A DNA stretch of 64,000 nucleotides from Paracentrotus lividus (GCA_940671915.1 CALNVZ010002100.1:16719275-16783274), one strand, 5' to 3'; shown: positions 10,761-24,900, counted from the first letter of the stretch. Notes: a model not told the origin generated them from the letters alone. Program-made: numbers and translations.

Positions 10761-11604
10761 TTCAAATTTTCGTGTCAAGTGTTTGAATATCTAAATCTGA
10801 GTTCGAAAGAAATGGGAAACAGGTAAATGATATTAACAGTTTAAATATTTCCTTGCAAAAAGAAATCAGATGCAGTTAACTGTAGCTGTCTGTGCTGTGT
10901 TGTGTGCAGTGATATAGCTGAGCTGAGCTGAGTGGCTCCAGCGCAGTGCAGGTCGAGTCGTCTGCTGTGCACAGCTTCATACATCACCATTATCATTAAT
11001 GATTTTTTATGAGTAGGATGTCTATAGGAGCGTACTAAAGTTTTACTTGCACTCATCACGCACTCACACACTGCCAATTAGTACCCCACCCTGGACAGCT
11101 GTCAACGTAGCTTTTTCGGGTGCAACAATTCAAGATTCAAGTTTCAAGATGTGGTAATCCCATTCTATTAAAATCAAATGGAATTTTTGTTTTAGTCACT
11201 CATGCACTACACTCGTTTGATATATCAAACTCGTGCCTCCGACTCTACGTGACTCTGGCGTGGTTACAAAAATAATTTCCCCTAACCTAAATTTACACTT
11301 TTAATCCCGTTAATAACGTTTAAATTGGGAGTCAATGTGCTCTTAAATATTTATTTTTAAATAAAACTAATCTTGACAATGCTTAACTGAACTAAAAAGG
11401 TGAAATGAGAGACAAAAACTCACCGATTTCAGCAGTCTTCCCGATTTTTCTGCCACTCGATTTCGTATGGTCGCTTTGAGAAAAAATGAAATGGAAATAT
11501 AGAGCTAGATAGAGTGCCTGCGATCGCGATCAGATTATGCGAGAGGTGTGTTATGTAAACATCGCGTAAAATAAGCAAATGTTACACTACTACTTCCACA
11601 CTTA

Positions 11605-11907
11605 AAAAAAAAAAAAAAAAAAATAAAAAAATGGAGAGATGTTTTTTTTTTCCCGCCCCTCGGCACATCATAAAGGTCATCGTGTATCGGCCATAGGGGT
11701 AGGATTGAGTGCCTAAATCGGGCCTGCTGTCAATCCCTTTTTTCCTTAGACTTTTTTTTTTGGGGGGGGGGGGGCTGGACGAGATATTTTTGTCATGGGG
11801 CGGAAGGAGCTTAGCCTTTTTTTTTTTTTTTTTCCTTTTTTTTTTCTTTAGGGGTGGAGAGGGGGGGGGGGGCTGGACGACATATTTTTGTCATGGGCCG
11901 CAGCTTA

Positions 11908-11942
<35 letters not shown>

Positions 11943-12660
11943 CAGACTTTTTTTAGGGGGCCCGGAGGAGCTTAGTCTTGTTTACTTTTCTTTGCTTTTA
12001 AATTCCTTATAATCTGTATTTCTTCATGTGTTTGTAAATAAAATTAAACTTGAATTGAAATACATCTAACTGTCTTGTCTCTGTTTTATTTATTTTATTT
12101 TCTTTTTAACAAAGTACATACATCTAAGCCATTCATTGGGGAGGGGAATGGGGGCAGGAAATTTAGGCCACATTACCCTAGTAAATCTTGGATAGAATTT
12201 GGACTTATCCCCCCCCAAAAAAAAAAAAATAATAATAATAATATAATAATAATATAATAAAATAAAAAAAATAAAAAAAAATTAAAAAAAAATAAAAAAA
12301 ATAAAAATAAATAAAATAAATAAATAAAATAAATATAAAAAAACAAAAAAACAAATAAACAAACAAACATGAAAATGAAAAAACTAAAAGCAAAAAAAAA
12401 AGATCATTATAGTATTTATAATGAGGGGGCGGGGAGGGGGGTTCAGCCAACTTTTCTCAGCAAACATGGACAAAACACAAAATTTACTATACATTCACGA
12501 TTTTTAGCTTGTTCAGCCCCACCCCCCACCCCCCCACTAATTGTGACCCAGCCCCTTCACTTTAAAAAATTAGAAATCACCAGGCCTCTCTACCTCATAT
12601 ATAGCTTTAAAAACAATAAACAAAACTTTTGTTAATATTATATTATTATTTTATTATTAC
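11605..12660. repeat. Homopolymer and A/T low-complexity cluster
   Basis: Runs of A, T and G, including a roughly 110-120-base duplicated unit at 11745-11935 with the shared core GGGGCTGGACGA followed by ATATTTTTGTCATGGG. A long A/T simple tract at 12220-12360 follows. Open frames here are artefacts of low complexity. Confidence 0.85.
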
Positions 12661-12839
12661 TAGGCCCTACTATTTTTTATTTAGTTATTTATTTTTTTCA
12701 TTCTATTCGCGAGTGAATCAAAAGCTAATCATCCTAAACACGAATTAAACAAACAAGGTAACTACTGTTACATTCGACTCGTGACGGAGACATCATCGAA
12801 ATGCAACCTTCAACAAAAGAGGGCAGCACAATTTATCCC

Positions 12840-12988
12840 GCCATTGAATTACTTGCTTCTCTTGGTCAGTGGAATCGGTGGCAAAGATGTACGATATAGC
12901 AGTTGAATACTAAAATTTACTACTTTGAGGACATAGGGAGTAGTGCTCAAGGAAAGGAAATAAGGAGAAGAAGATTGGAAACAATTCG
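12840..12988 (+). other. Candidate non-coding first exon of the plus-strand gene
   Basis: A strong donor (ATTCG|GTAAGTG) at 12989 ends a purine-rich stretch. An acceptor (CTCTATCCAG) at 14865 precedes the coding start at 14885, so a 5' UTR intron of about 1.9 kb is plausible. The 5' limit is unknown. Confidence 0.3.
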
Positions 12989-13138
12989 GTAAGTGAATTT
13001 TCCATGTTTTATTCATATCGTTCATTTGCTCAATCTTTTGAGTACGACTGTGTTGATGTTTCGTACGTAGTCCCGTCTATGCTAGTCTCGGTAAGTTCAT
13101 AACGGCTCCACTCCACGCGTGGTTTTAGTTAGAAATCA

Positions 13139-13262
13139 GGCCGAGGGGGAGGAGGAGGAGGAGGAGCCAGGAGCTAGAGCCTGAGTAGAGGAGGGTAATA
13201 AGGAGCCGGAGGATTAGGAGGAGGAGAATGGGGGCGGGGGAGAAGGAGGAGGAGGAGATGAC
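13139..13262 (+). repeat. GGA-rich polypurine tract
   Basis: Nearly all purine, with repeated GGAGGAGGAGGAG and a GGGGGCGGGGG core. Such tracts can form triplex or G-quadruplex structures. It lies between the candidate first exon and the coding exon of the plus-strand gene. Confidence 0.75.
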
Positions 13263-14884
13263 GAGGATCAATTTGTGGGAATTCCGGGAAAAGCAACATA
13301 TTTTCTTTAAATTGAAGAATCTAAAAGTCGATATTATCATGATTCTATATTGAAAGAAAAACGGAATGCATTGCTTTTGAGTGTATGGGACAAAAATAGT
13401 GTTTAAAAATAGATTGTCTCTACCTGAATTAAGTGTGGACAATCAAAGAATGAGATTGGCAGATGAGATGGGGAGCAAATCTTGTGTTGATAATTGATTA
13501 CTTTGAACAAGTAGACATAGACTCTATTAAGTAATGTTGGGTTATTTTAATTATTTCCTGATGGGTTTTAGGCCTACTGCTTCTGTTTTAATTCAATCTG
13601 TAATACTTTCATTTTAACTGTTCCTAGTTTAATGCACAAATGCAGCTAGTATAAGAAGATGATTTTGTTTCTTGATTTATCCCCACCTGGGATTCTTAAT
13701 CAGAAAAAAAAAATAGGCAGTGTAAGCTCATCAACATAACCCCCTTTCAGAAATGAGAGTAAGTTTAATTCCACTTGTTTGTCATGATGAGGCCCTCTTT
13801 TGACAGCCTTGCCAAACACAGTCGTGCTCATGGAAATTCTCAGTAGGATGCGACATGCCTCAACGGGAAACAGGTCTTGAGCCGACACAAGCGCGTAGTA
13901 GGGGTGAAGCAGATGACTCATTAAGGTGTACAGGTGGTAGGGGAATACTCATTGGGGGAAGGCAGGCGCGATAGCAGCGGCTGGGCTCATATCAGCAGAC
14001 TTTCTGCACCGTCAGTGCTTGCTGTATCTTGACTGGTTGTGTGACGGTGCATTCATGTTATTCCTCTGTGCCGCGTGTGACTGTAGCTGACGATCTGGAG
14101 CAAGGCAAGGAGAGAGGTGGGCGAGACTTGAGCTAAGAGGCCCCCCTTGATGACGGTAGCGCTCACTCTTACAACCGTGCTCTTCAAGTCATCTGCTCCT
14201 TTGGATTCTTAATGTGGAGTTCCTCCCTGCTTTCTACAAGGTGGTGATAAACTCATTTCAATCTTCGTTGGTTTGTGCTTTATCTTGTCTATTGGTCTCC
14301 TGTGGATATCTGTCAAGATTTGATATATTTCTCTCTCTTTCTCTCTCCTGGCAAGAAGGCGGAATACATCTAACCTTGATTTGTTTATGTACAGGATGAA
14401 CATTCATTGAGCAGTTTGTGAAACCAAGTAATTTCTGATTTGAATTGGACATCTTGCACATGTTTACCCTTCATTTGATTCCTTGAGTTTAACTTTTCAG
14501 TGGAATATCTTTTGATTTAATCATATTAGACTTCTGTTTTTGGTATAAAGAGGTTGTTCATATTCTGTTACAATCAAGACATAAATTGTCAACATTATAG
14601 TGCCAATCTCTCTCCAAATGGATTCTTGTCAATTGTTGAAAATTGTTGAAAACACATTTTTGTCATATGAGTGTGTTATTGGTGAGGATTACGGTTTTGT
14701 TTCAGTTGTTAGGTTTATAGAAAAAAGTTATATTAATTATGTTATGAAAAATAATAAATAGGAATTGATTTGAAGATACCGAGTAAACCACTCAATGATT
14801 ATCAATCTTAAACAAAAGGAAGTCATAAAATCAACATCTATTCTGTTTTCTCTTACTCTATCCAGACGGCGTTATCTCGTCTAA

Positions 14885-15199
14885 ATGTTAGGAACTATAC
14901 CAGCCATGGACCACGAGGAACCTATAGCAGTGCAGCATGGTGATGAGGCTGGATCGGAGGGGTCCACCATCGGGGATGCAGCCCCTGAGAGAGACAAGAT
15001 ACCAAGTGATGAGAGACCGGGAGAAGAGACCACTATGGTGGTGAAAGATAATGTGGATGATGTTCGCTGTGAACCGACCAGGGATAGGATTGATACGGGA
15101 GAAAGCGTCACAAGTTTTGGATCGCTGGACGAGTGGTGTGTCATGTCGGAGGCGTCGGTGAATCAAGAGATTTTTAAGGATCTCCACTCTCATGATGAG
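14885..15199 (+). CDS. Plus-strand gene, first coding exon
   Basis: 105 codons, starting MLGTIPAMDHEEP. An in-frame TAA sits immediately before the ATG, and the exon acceptor CTCTATCCAG ends at 14865. The donor is TGAG|GTAAGA at 15200, phase 0. The product is acidic with a conserved-looking SLDEWC core near residues 79-84. A second Met at codon 8 could also serve as the start. Opposite-strand frames over these bases are shadows. Confidence 0.72.
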
Positions 15200-18100
15200 G
15201 TAAGAATTTAAGTTAATTTTATAAAAGCGTTTGTTACTGAGTAGTTCACATGGGATGGAGTAAGAATCGACATCACAAATATCTTGGATGTACAGGTGTA
15301 CATATTTTTGGAAGGCTTGTCAAAACTTCTTTCCATTTTACCTTAACTTTGTCTTTAGCAATCATGGTATTCCAAGTTATTTTGATAATAGTAAATTACA
15401 GTACATTTTAAGTCAACTGTCAAAGATTTTAAATATCTTTGGTAACAAAGACGTCTGTGTGAATCAGAGGTGTATTGCATTTTTTAAAATTTCATATGCA
15501 GGATCTCATTTGGGAAAGATTTTCTTCACTTGAAATGCTGATTAATATTTATTCTTTGTTTCAAATATTCTGATGCTGTTGCAAAGCTAAATGGGCAATT
15601 CCATATGACCCATGTAATTCCGTTACCGACATTTTCAGTTTCTGTGGTAATTATGCACCCCGTCTAACTTTTTATACTTTAATAATTTGTAGCTTTGCTC
15701 ATTCTTTCATGTGAACCCATTTATTCCAGAATGTGCTAGTTGATATATAAAAGTGCTAATTTTCAATTTTAAATGGATTATTTTTACATCAAAACATATA
15801 TCATACCAGGACTGATTGATATTAATGAATACCCTATTGTTTCAGCTTCCTTCCTACCAAGGATTTAATATTAAGAGCCATCAACATAACTGTTATGGCT
15901 AGAAATGTGATGGAAAGTGGACTTTTTTCTCATGTGGAATTGCCCAAAAGTGTTATGTAAGAATTGTTTCAGCACAACTAGCAGCTTTGCTAGTTTATTT
16001 AAACCTTAGAAGTGATAACAATTTAGAAGACTAAAGTTTGTTATGAACNNNNNNNNNNNNNNNNNNNNNNNNNNNNNNNNNNNNNNNNNNNNNNNNNNNN
16101 NNNNNNNNNNNNNNNNNNNNNNNNNNNNNNNNNNNNNNNNNNNNNNNNNNNNNNNNNNNNNNNNNNNNNNNNNNNNNNNNNNNNNNNNNNNNNNNNNNNN
16201 NNNNNNNNNNNNNNNNNNNNNNNNNNNNNNNNNNNNNNNNNNNNNNNNNNNNNNNNNNNNNNNNNNNNNNNNNNNNNNNNNNNNNNNNNNNNNNNNNNNN
16301 NNNNNNNNNNNNNNNNNNNNNNNNNNNNNNNNNNNNNNNNNNNNNNNNNNNNNNNNNNNNNNNNNNNNNNNNNNNNNCGTGGGTGTTGGCGCTGTGAGTC
16401 AGTGAATTTAACACTGGTACGTGTTTGTAACGAGAGCTTACATGTAGGAAGACCTTAAGAATGTTTGATCCTTAGAGCACATACAATGTACAGTTTATAG
16501 ATCAATTATGCATTAAGGGTCGTTTGTATGATGAAAGATGGAACCAATATAGAAGTACAACTGTAGATGTAGTTTTGGAGCTGGATTTGATATTCTCGAA
16601 GAAGAAACATTCCTTGATTCCAATCTTGCATCAAGCAATACATTATTTCATTCCGGAACCTCTCTTTAGTCAGTTTATTTTCCTGATTGTATAGTGTGGG
16701 CTGAGATTTTGCTTGGTTAACAAACTATGTACAGTATTTATCACTAATAAAGGGAATCATCTAAATATATCTTAGAAGTTGCCTGACTGTAATAGGTCCT
16801 AAAGTGATTATTTGAATATAAAACCCCTCATCCTTTTTTTATCAGGTGATTAATCCAACTTTGGAATTGTATTAATTTTTAGATGGTACCTAGAGCTCAT
16901 ATAATTTGCAAATCGTTGTAAAAGGGAACGTTTCAATGCACAAGCAGTGACTCTTATACATTTATGTTTTTACGCTGGCATAGCACTTTCTGAGCTTAAG
17001 TAGAGCTTTAGAAGCTTTTTTGTGTATTTTACACCCACTAAATCCTATTCTGTTAAATGCCTGTTTAAGGAATTCTACTCTGTTGCTAGCTACTGCACCA
17101 TTGGCAGCAGCAGCAGCAGTTTACAAGCATAACTCGGGCAAGCGCAGGCGGGCAGGCAGCTAGGGCAGTGCTGCAGAACTTAGTTAAATGAACGGCAGGG
17201 GATTAAAACCTGTAATGGGATATTTCCTTTTGGTGTGATTACTGGGACTTACGCTGCAAAAATAGCCACTGTCAAGGCGCATCTGACTAGAACGAGAGCC
17301 ACATGAGCAAAACATGACTTCTTGTGTTTCAGTCTGCTTGAGCGAGATTGTCAGAATATCAGTCAAACATATGTAGTGTGCAGTATTATGTAGATTCAGA
17401 TATTTACATTTTGCAGTACATTGATCAGAACTGGTTTAGAAAGTGTTAATTTCATTAATGCTTGAGAATTTGTGCTTATCCCACTTTAAACTCAAATCAC
17501 GGAAGATCTGAAAAATGAATGCGTGGGCTCTTACACCCAAGCCCTAATGTCAAATAATACTAAGTATAACTGTATCTTTGCTATTAACAGGCTTAACAAA
17601 TCATGTGCAGAAATAGTTTCTATCAAAACTAGGATTAAAAGGTACATTTTGTAAACAAATATTGCCCTATGAGGTGAAGAAAAAACAGTAAAAAAAAAAA
17701 TTGATTTCATGTAACATTTTCCTAATCGATGTGGAATAGATGATAGAAAATTTTGTTAGATTTTTATGTTTGTAAATTTATTGCTTTGAAGAGGACATTG
17801 CATGTATGTAAATAATTCATCTTTATCCTGTACGTACTATAATTTTGACAACCAACCACAACAATACAGGTATTCCCTGAAATACAGATCAAGTTTCAGT
17901 TTTAGTTTCAGTTTTGATAGTTATTCAAGTTTGTCAAGGTGCGTCCATGGGTAAATTCGTTATATTCAGGGGAAATATCTGGTTCATTGGCGCTTTCGTG
18001 ATTGTGTTCTAGGGTTCAATTTAGGGTTCTTATGCAGATCGTGTATAGAGGCCAAACCAGGGTTTATGAAAATCTATATTTATTATGGAGTATATAATGT

Positions 18101-18318
18101 GATTCAGTCTTTAGAAGGAATCATTTTCTAATTCATCTTTTAGGCTGAGAATATGACCTCTAGAAACTTCAGTTCTTTCAGAAACCAATCTGAAAATGGT
18201 CCTTTTTTCAAAAAGCACTTAAAGTGTGATTCAACACAATACAGGTGTATGTCATATTCTTTTAGCCTATTTATTTTGTTTCACAATACCTGATATATAT
18301 TTACTTCTTCAATGAAAA

Positions 18319-18350
<32 letters not shown>

Positions 18351-21300
18351 TTTTTTTGCGGGGGGGGGGGTGCATTGTAAAGCAACTTCTGGTAGAGGAA
18401 TACCTGATATGATGATAATAAGCAAAAATTTCTGTTTCCAAAGACCTTATTACATAGTTTTTCCTTGTAGCACAAGTATCAAGGGAATGTGCTCCTTTCA
18501 CTTGAAATTGAATATATTATATTTTCTGTTACAAGTGGGAGGGGCAGGGTTTAATGAGGAGGAGTACTCTGTGAAAAGGAAAGAGGACAGGATGTCTAAG
18601 AAAGTAGGGTAACAGGGATCAGGTGTTCCTCTTTCAAGGTTTGCAAAGGGTGTAGTTCGGTCAAGTGCGGATACTTTAGGTGCAACATCTGGCAAGTGAA
18701 TATGACCCATCATATGAGACACAATTTTGAGTCGCAGATTCAGCAAAATAATAAAAATATGTCAAATTTTGGGGTGAAATATTTTTTTTATTTTCTGAAT
18801 TTTCAACGTTTAATTTCTGCTCTGTAAATTTTTTCTTGAGTGAAAACGTCAAAGAAAAAGAAATTAAAATTGAATTTTTTGCCAATTTCCTCAAATTTTT
18901 CCTTGGTAACTTGTGTCTCATTTTGATATGAGGGATCACATATTATAGGGGAAGGCATGTACTTTTATGGAATTGTTGTGGCAGTGTTTATAGTGGAATG
19001 GGTAAACTGTATTGTGGTTTGGTGGAAGGGGGGATACATTCTCTGGAATATCAGATTGTTTACCGATATAGGCAAATTGAACTTGGGGAAAATTTTCCTT
19101 TTAATTTGATAAATGAAAGGTAATTTTGAATTGGACATAAAAATTCAGTTGTGAAGGTTTGGTATTTCATGTAGGATTTTAAATGTAAAATTGTGCCATT
19201 GTCTCTGATACATCCAAATATCATTAAAAAAAATCAGTTATACTATTGGTGTAGACCATGTATGTGGAAATATTGATGAGGGTGGGGGGGGGGCTCCTGC
19301 AGAGAGAGAGGAAACAGGATGTTTAGTAAGGGAGGGTTAGAAGAACCATTTAAGAACCATGAAGAAATATGTATTGATGACTTGCTTCAAGAAAGAACAT
19401 TTAAAATCATCTGTCTTTATGAAATAATGTACCAACTTGTGTACTGTACAGTGCATGTTATAATAGAACCAGTTGTATTTGGATAATCCATTGACGAAGG
19501 GGTGCTTATAGGAAAGAGCCTGAGGAAAATCACTATTCATAAATAATGATTTGACAAAATAACTGCTCAAAATGCTTTTCAGAAACTAGAGATCCAATCT
19601 GCATCACACTACAACATCACTTTAACTTGAAAAATATAGGAAACCTGAAATTGGAAACTGAACATTTAAAAGAGGAACTGTTTATAAATACACAAGAGTT
19701 GTTGTAAAACAAAAAAGGTTTATTGAATGAAACAGATCACAATCAGATTATTACATGTAGTCAGAAGTGGGACATGATTTGTAAATGATTAATCCATACT
19801 TTTTCATTTATGTATGCTTCTAGAATATTCAGAAACAATTATTTTGATGAATTAAACTACCATTTTGAGTTCACTCCATAAACTGGCATATACAGTATAT
19901 TCATACAGGCATTAATTTACTGTGTGCTACTCATATTATGAATGAAGCAGAGCTTTGCACGTTCAGTAGCCTTGAAATTGAGCATACAGTACATCCTAAA
20001 CCATTACTGTGAATTTTTGAAAAGCAAATATAATGCATCATGGGTTTAAAGTCCAAGATAATCATATTTGCATATTTATATTATAATGAAATATTGGGAA
20101 TCCTTGAAAAAAATTCATGGTATTTTCCAGCACCTCTTCCTGTTCGTGCATAAAATCTGATCATGACATTGTCCAAATAATGATCCAAAAGTTTATTTGA
20201 ACACACAATTACATCAGGGGATTTACCATTAATGTTCAAAAGATATGTCCTTTAGATGGTTTTCCCAATTTTGTTAAGGATTAAACAATAGAACATTTCC
20301 TTTTTTCAGTTAAGAGCGTTTCCTATATTGCTTTGTATTATTTCCTGCTTCAACTTAAAACTTAAAAGCATCATATCCGCAACTTGGGCTGCTGTCAAGA
20401 ATACAAATGTAAAAATTAGAAAAGCACGAGATTGAAGAAATTGTAAAAGATACTTATTTAGTTTGTAATTTAAATAATATTGGAAACCACCCTATAAATT
20501 CACTAATTGATGGCATTGACTTTGGATAGATTTATTGAATGATGAAATGAGACAAAGTGATACTACATATCTAGAATTACTTTTGATTTTGTTTAAATAT
20601 ACATGTATATATATAAGAATTTTCAAAAGGGTCACCCCCTTTTTTTTAGGGAATGGTTGAAATTCTAATGTTGATATTACTTGTATAATATATGGCTGTC
20701 ATAATCATAAGTATTGAGCTACATGTATTTTAACTGGTTCTTGTTTATAAATTATTGAAACTAAAATATTGATTTGACAATGAGAGACTCAAGTACATCA
20801 AAATATCCTTATATCCCTCTCCAGTGTTTTCTTGTTTTTCTAATTAACAAGCCAAGTTTTGATTCAAACAATAGCTTCTTGTCATTGAGTTTTACCTTAC
20901 TTTCGAATTCACCTTGAAGGGTTGATTCGCAGAATAAATCTTTATGAACTGCTTGGTTATTTGTCATTATTGCTTTAAACTAGCAAACAATAAGCACTAG
21001 GAGTACATAATATATCAAGTTCGATATTGCTGAAAACTTGAGGTAAGATATAAATTATTTAATGAGGTATTTTCAATGGGTATTAAGATGCTGAAGTAAA
21101 TTTTTCAATAAATATTACTTGGACATCAAAGAAGAGACTTTTGTCTACAACTGTTCAAGTGTGTCATGTTATTTCTTGTAGGTCACATAATATCATATTC
21201 TGTTTACTTGTACATATTCACAAACTATGTGTACATGTAGCCTATCATGATTCACCTTCAGTACGATAATCATCTTTTGATAAAATATCTTGTAGATCTT

Positions 21301-21934
21301 TTGATGTAAATAAATATGAAATACTGTTTGTCATACATGGACTTTAGACCAATATTACATGTAGAAAGGTACTTTTTTAAATTTTTTTATTTGCTTTCAT
21401 GTCATATAAATGTGTATTGTGAGTGTCAGGGTTCACTATGTATAAACTTGTGCAATAATATTTGGAAAAATATTTGCTTGCACATGACAAATAGTGACGT
21501 ATTAGTAAACATGTTTCTGATTAAAGATAATGATTGTTTATGATTAAAAACTGTTGCGATGCTATAATATTTATTTATATTTTCAAAAGAATATATTAAA
21601 GTTAAATGCATTATTCAACTATAAATCAGAAATACTCTAAAGGTCATTGCTCATAATATATTCCAATGATTTGAGAAATTATATAGATTTAAGGAACTTT
21701 CCTTATAGTTGTATCCAAATTGAACTCAACTCAAATAATAAATCAATGGTGGATCTACATGTACATGTAGGATATATAAAAAAGAGGGGGCATTTCATTT
21801 TCTGACATGTACATCAATGCACCCTGCCTAAATTTGTCAATGGATATATTCCAACTCAAAATATGAGGCACATTTTTTGTTTTTGTTTGTTTTGTTTTGT
21901 TTTCTGGTTTTTTGCAATTCAATTACTGGAATTA

Positions 21935-21969
<35 letters not shown>

Positions 21970-24900
21970 GACCAAGAAGGGTATTAAATATGTAGACATA
22001 GGCCTATATAAATTAACACCCTTCAGGCTTTCAAAAAATCAAACTTGCCACTATATAGGTTTTCTTTAAAATGACAGATTTTGCAGGTATAAGGGTATAT
22101 TGTTTTTGATGATTACTTTTATCTCCTTTATCAATATTGCATGTTGTACATGTATTTCAACTTTTTAATTGCAAACCCGGGACTTTTTCGCTCTAATTGC
22201 TGTCTATTCTTGTGATGGACTGTGGCTATATTGAAGACTATAGAGCCTAACCCCCAGGTTAACTGTCGTATCATCCAGTCAGAGTCATTCATTATCACGT
22301 AATTAAGATCGTTTCCTTCTCAGGAAGAACAAGAATTTCACACCCGTCATTCACAGAGCTCCATCAATCATGTATTTACCAACAGTGCGGCAAAGCACTC
22401 GACTGCTCGCACTTCTGTGAGGTCTGTAAATCTATTGTAAAAAAAAAATTGTACTAGGTTTATCGGGCTTGATGTAACATATTTCTTGGCAGTAGGCTAT
22501 TTCAGCAATTTTCATTTGCATTATTTGAAATGTGTCAATCCCAACTTTTACTAAGAATTTTTGAAAACCTAAATCATGCAAGCACATATTAAATCAAGTT
22601 TAGTGCAAAAAGTTAAGGAAGTTTTTTTTTTCTTTATTTTTAACCACTTTGAAGGATGATTTAAAACAAGTTGATTTCCATGAGTAACTAATTTAAGAAC
22701 TGAATATTTTTGTTTACAAATTATCAAACACATATATGTATAGTTTAATGTCAAATGTACCACAAATCCAGCTTATTCTAAATGTCCAGGGCTGTAAAAC
22801 TTAAAAGTCATTGCTGGTTTACAAATTACTCACTTTTATAGTCCTCCAGATTCAAGATCATGTTACTGTTGCTTAGAAACTCTGTTTGATTTTTATGGAA
22901 AATCTTTTGTTGGAAAAACTATTATTCATCTTGGGTTTTATCCCTTTTTCATGTCCCTGAAGACCTCTACTAATCCTATGATGAATACCACTACTGATGA
23001 GTACATCTCTCTTTCTCCAAGCTTTCAAAAAAGTTACGGATGTATATTCTTGAGCTTGAATTTGTGTTGACAAGAAATATCAGTTCCCCCTCTCTCTGTC
23101 TAATTGGCCAGCCATTGTTAGAATAAGTTTATTCCTCTCGCGCTGGAGCCATTCCTAGCAGTGAGTAAGGCTTGACAACAGAAGCGTGTGGCCTTCGGGG
23201 AACCTCAAATTTGCTCCGTCATTACAAGAAATTTTGGAAATGATCATCCATATCCCACATTGAAATGCCAGAGATCAAATTATAGGAGTTCATGAGTAGG
23301 AAGATATAATGCTTTTAAATCAAAAATGTAATTTTGAACATTTATTTTTGACCTTTTATTTACTAGATATCAGTGTCAAAAATATTTGGTTGTTTTCAAT
23401 AATTCCATTAGGATTAGTCTTTATGATCTAGTGAAAATTTCTTGTGGTGACTTTTTATCATATTGTCTTTTTATTCAGCAGACCTAAATTGCTTAAAATC
23501 GCTAGAGTGTGTGTGTTTTTTTTCATTGCTGAATATAGTTCTATGTACAGTTAAAACTTTAAAACAATGGAATTGAAAAGAAAGCATCATTACATGTACA
23601 TGTAGGGGAGACTGGGGTAATTATGGCCCTGGGGTAATTATGGTCCCTTTGTCTTTGAGAGCTTACAATTCTTTGCTACGTTGCACAATGATAATTTAAA
23701 TTTTACACATGCCTAGCTAAACTCTTCCTACTATCATATGAGAAAAATAAGCCATTTACTACAAACTTCGTGCTTATTGGAGCATAAAATGTACGGCAAT
23801 CTCAATTCTGTTCGTTGGAAAGTGGCAAGTCTGCTTTTTTATTTGGGGGTGTGATATCATTAATTAAAATCATTTAAGATGAAATTTTGATTGAAACAGA
23901 AGCAATTGGAACTAACAAACACGACAGAAAAATTTCCACCTGAATATCTTCAATAGTAAAGCTGTAAAGAGGGATCAAATTGAAAGTGTCATTTGGGGTA
24001 ATTATGGCCCCCAATGCATAAACAGTGAATAACGCGTAGATGGGGACATTCACTAACTTGTCTTGTATGATTATGTACATAAATATATGTATTGCTATGA
24101 CTGGAAAATTTCAACATTTTGGCTGAACCAATTATTGATTAAATCATTGTTGGTTGTTGATAAGTGTATTATGAATACCCAACAACATTTATTTTACATT
24201 ACCATAATTAATTAGCATAATATCTTTGAATTCATACAGTCATTACAATAGGGGCCATAATTACCCCAACCCGTGGGGTAATTATGGCCCCACAAAGTTG
24301 TTAACATAATGGTAATTAATTTGCAAATGAGAAGTCACAGGTTTATACTTTCCTTTGCATATTATAGGTATTTAGACAGACTGTATTTTTACATAATTAG
24401 AATATTATTAGACTTTTCATTTAATAGTAGTAATAGGAAATGTGAAAAGGGGGGCCATAATTACCCCAGTCTCCCCTATATAGTTGTCCTTATTAGTGAA
24501 GAAGAAAAAATCAGTGTCGCAAAGTTGTTTACATGTAGCTAAGCTCCGAATATTAAAGATGCTTTTAAAAAATACTTATAAAAAGTGACTACAAGGAATC
24601 ACTTTCCCTTTTAACAATTTAGCGTATCCAAAATCAGGTCTTGTAAACTAAAAATTGAAAACATTCCATCATTGATATCAAACTGGCATCTGACATTATA
24701 AGCAAGAAGGCTGTTAATGTGCTTTTCATAGAGCTAAAAATGTCCTTTTGCTCTTAGCAAATGATAATCATAACAAAATGAGACACAAGTCGCCAAGCAA
24801 CAACCATTTTGAGTCAAGGAGATTGGCAAAATGATAAAAAATTTCACCTTTTGGGGGACAATATTTTTTTGTTTTTTGAATCTTTAATGTTTCATTTGTG

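Larger units (their letters stand above)
9811..14884. other. Region between the two divergent genes
   Basis: No protein-coding exon seen between the minus-strand start at 9810 and the plus-strand start at 14885. It contains possible 5' non-coding exons of both genes, the low-complexity block at 11605-12660, a GGA tract at 13139-13262 and a GC-richer stretch at 13760-14210. The divergent arrangement suggests that promoters for both genes lie here, but no core promoter element is convincing. Confidence 0.6.
15200..22323 (+). other. Intron 1 of the plus-strand gene
   Basis: About 7.1 kb of AT-rich DNA. It includes the N gap, a (TTTA)n tract, a MITE-like copy at 18700-18941, a GCA-repeat patch near 17106 and a 32-base A run at 21938. 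No convincing exon was found. Confidence 0.55.

Noticed and set aside
12173..12450. Phe/Tyr/Ile-rich membrane-like open frames
   Set aside because: Translation of an A/T simple-sequence tract.
13125..13442. 105-residue minus-strand open frame with Leu/Ser runs
   Set aside because: Caused by the GGA polypurine tract read on the opposite strand.
16031..16414. Open frames across the N run
   Set aside because: Artefact of the assembly gap.
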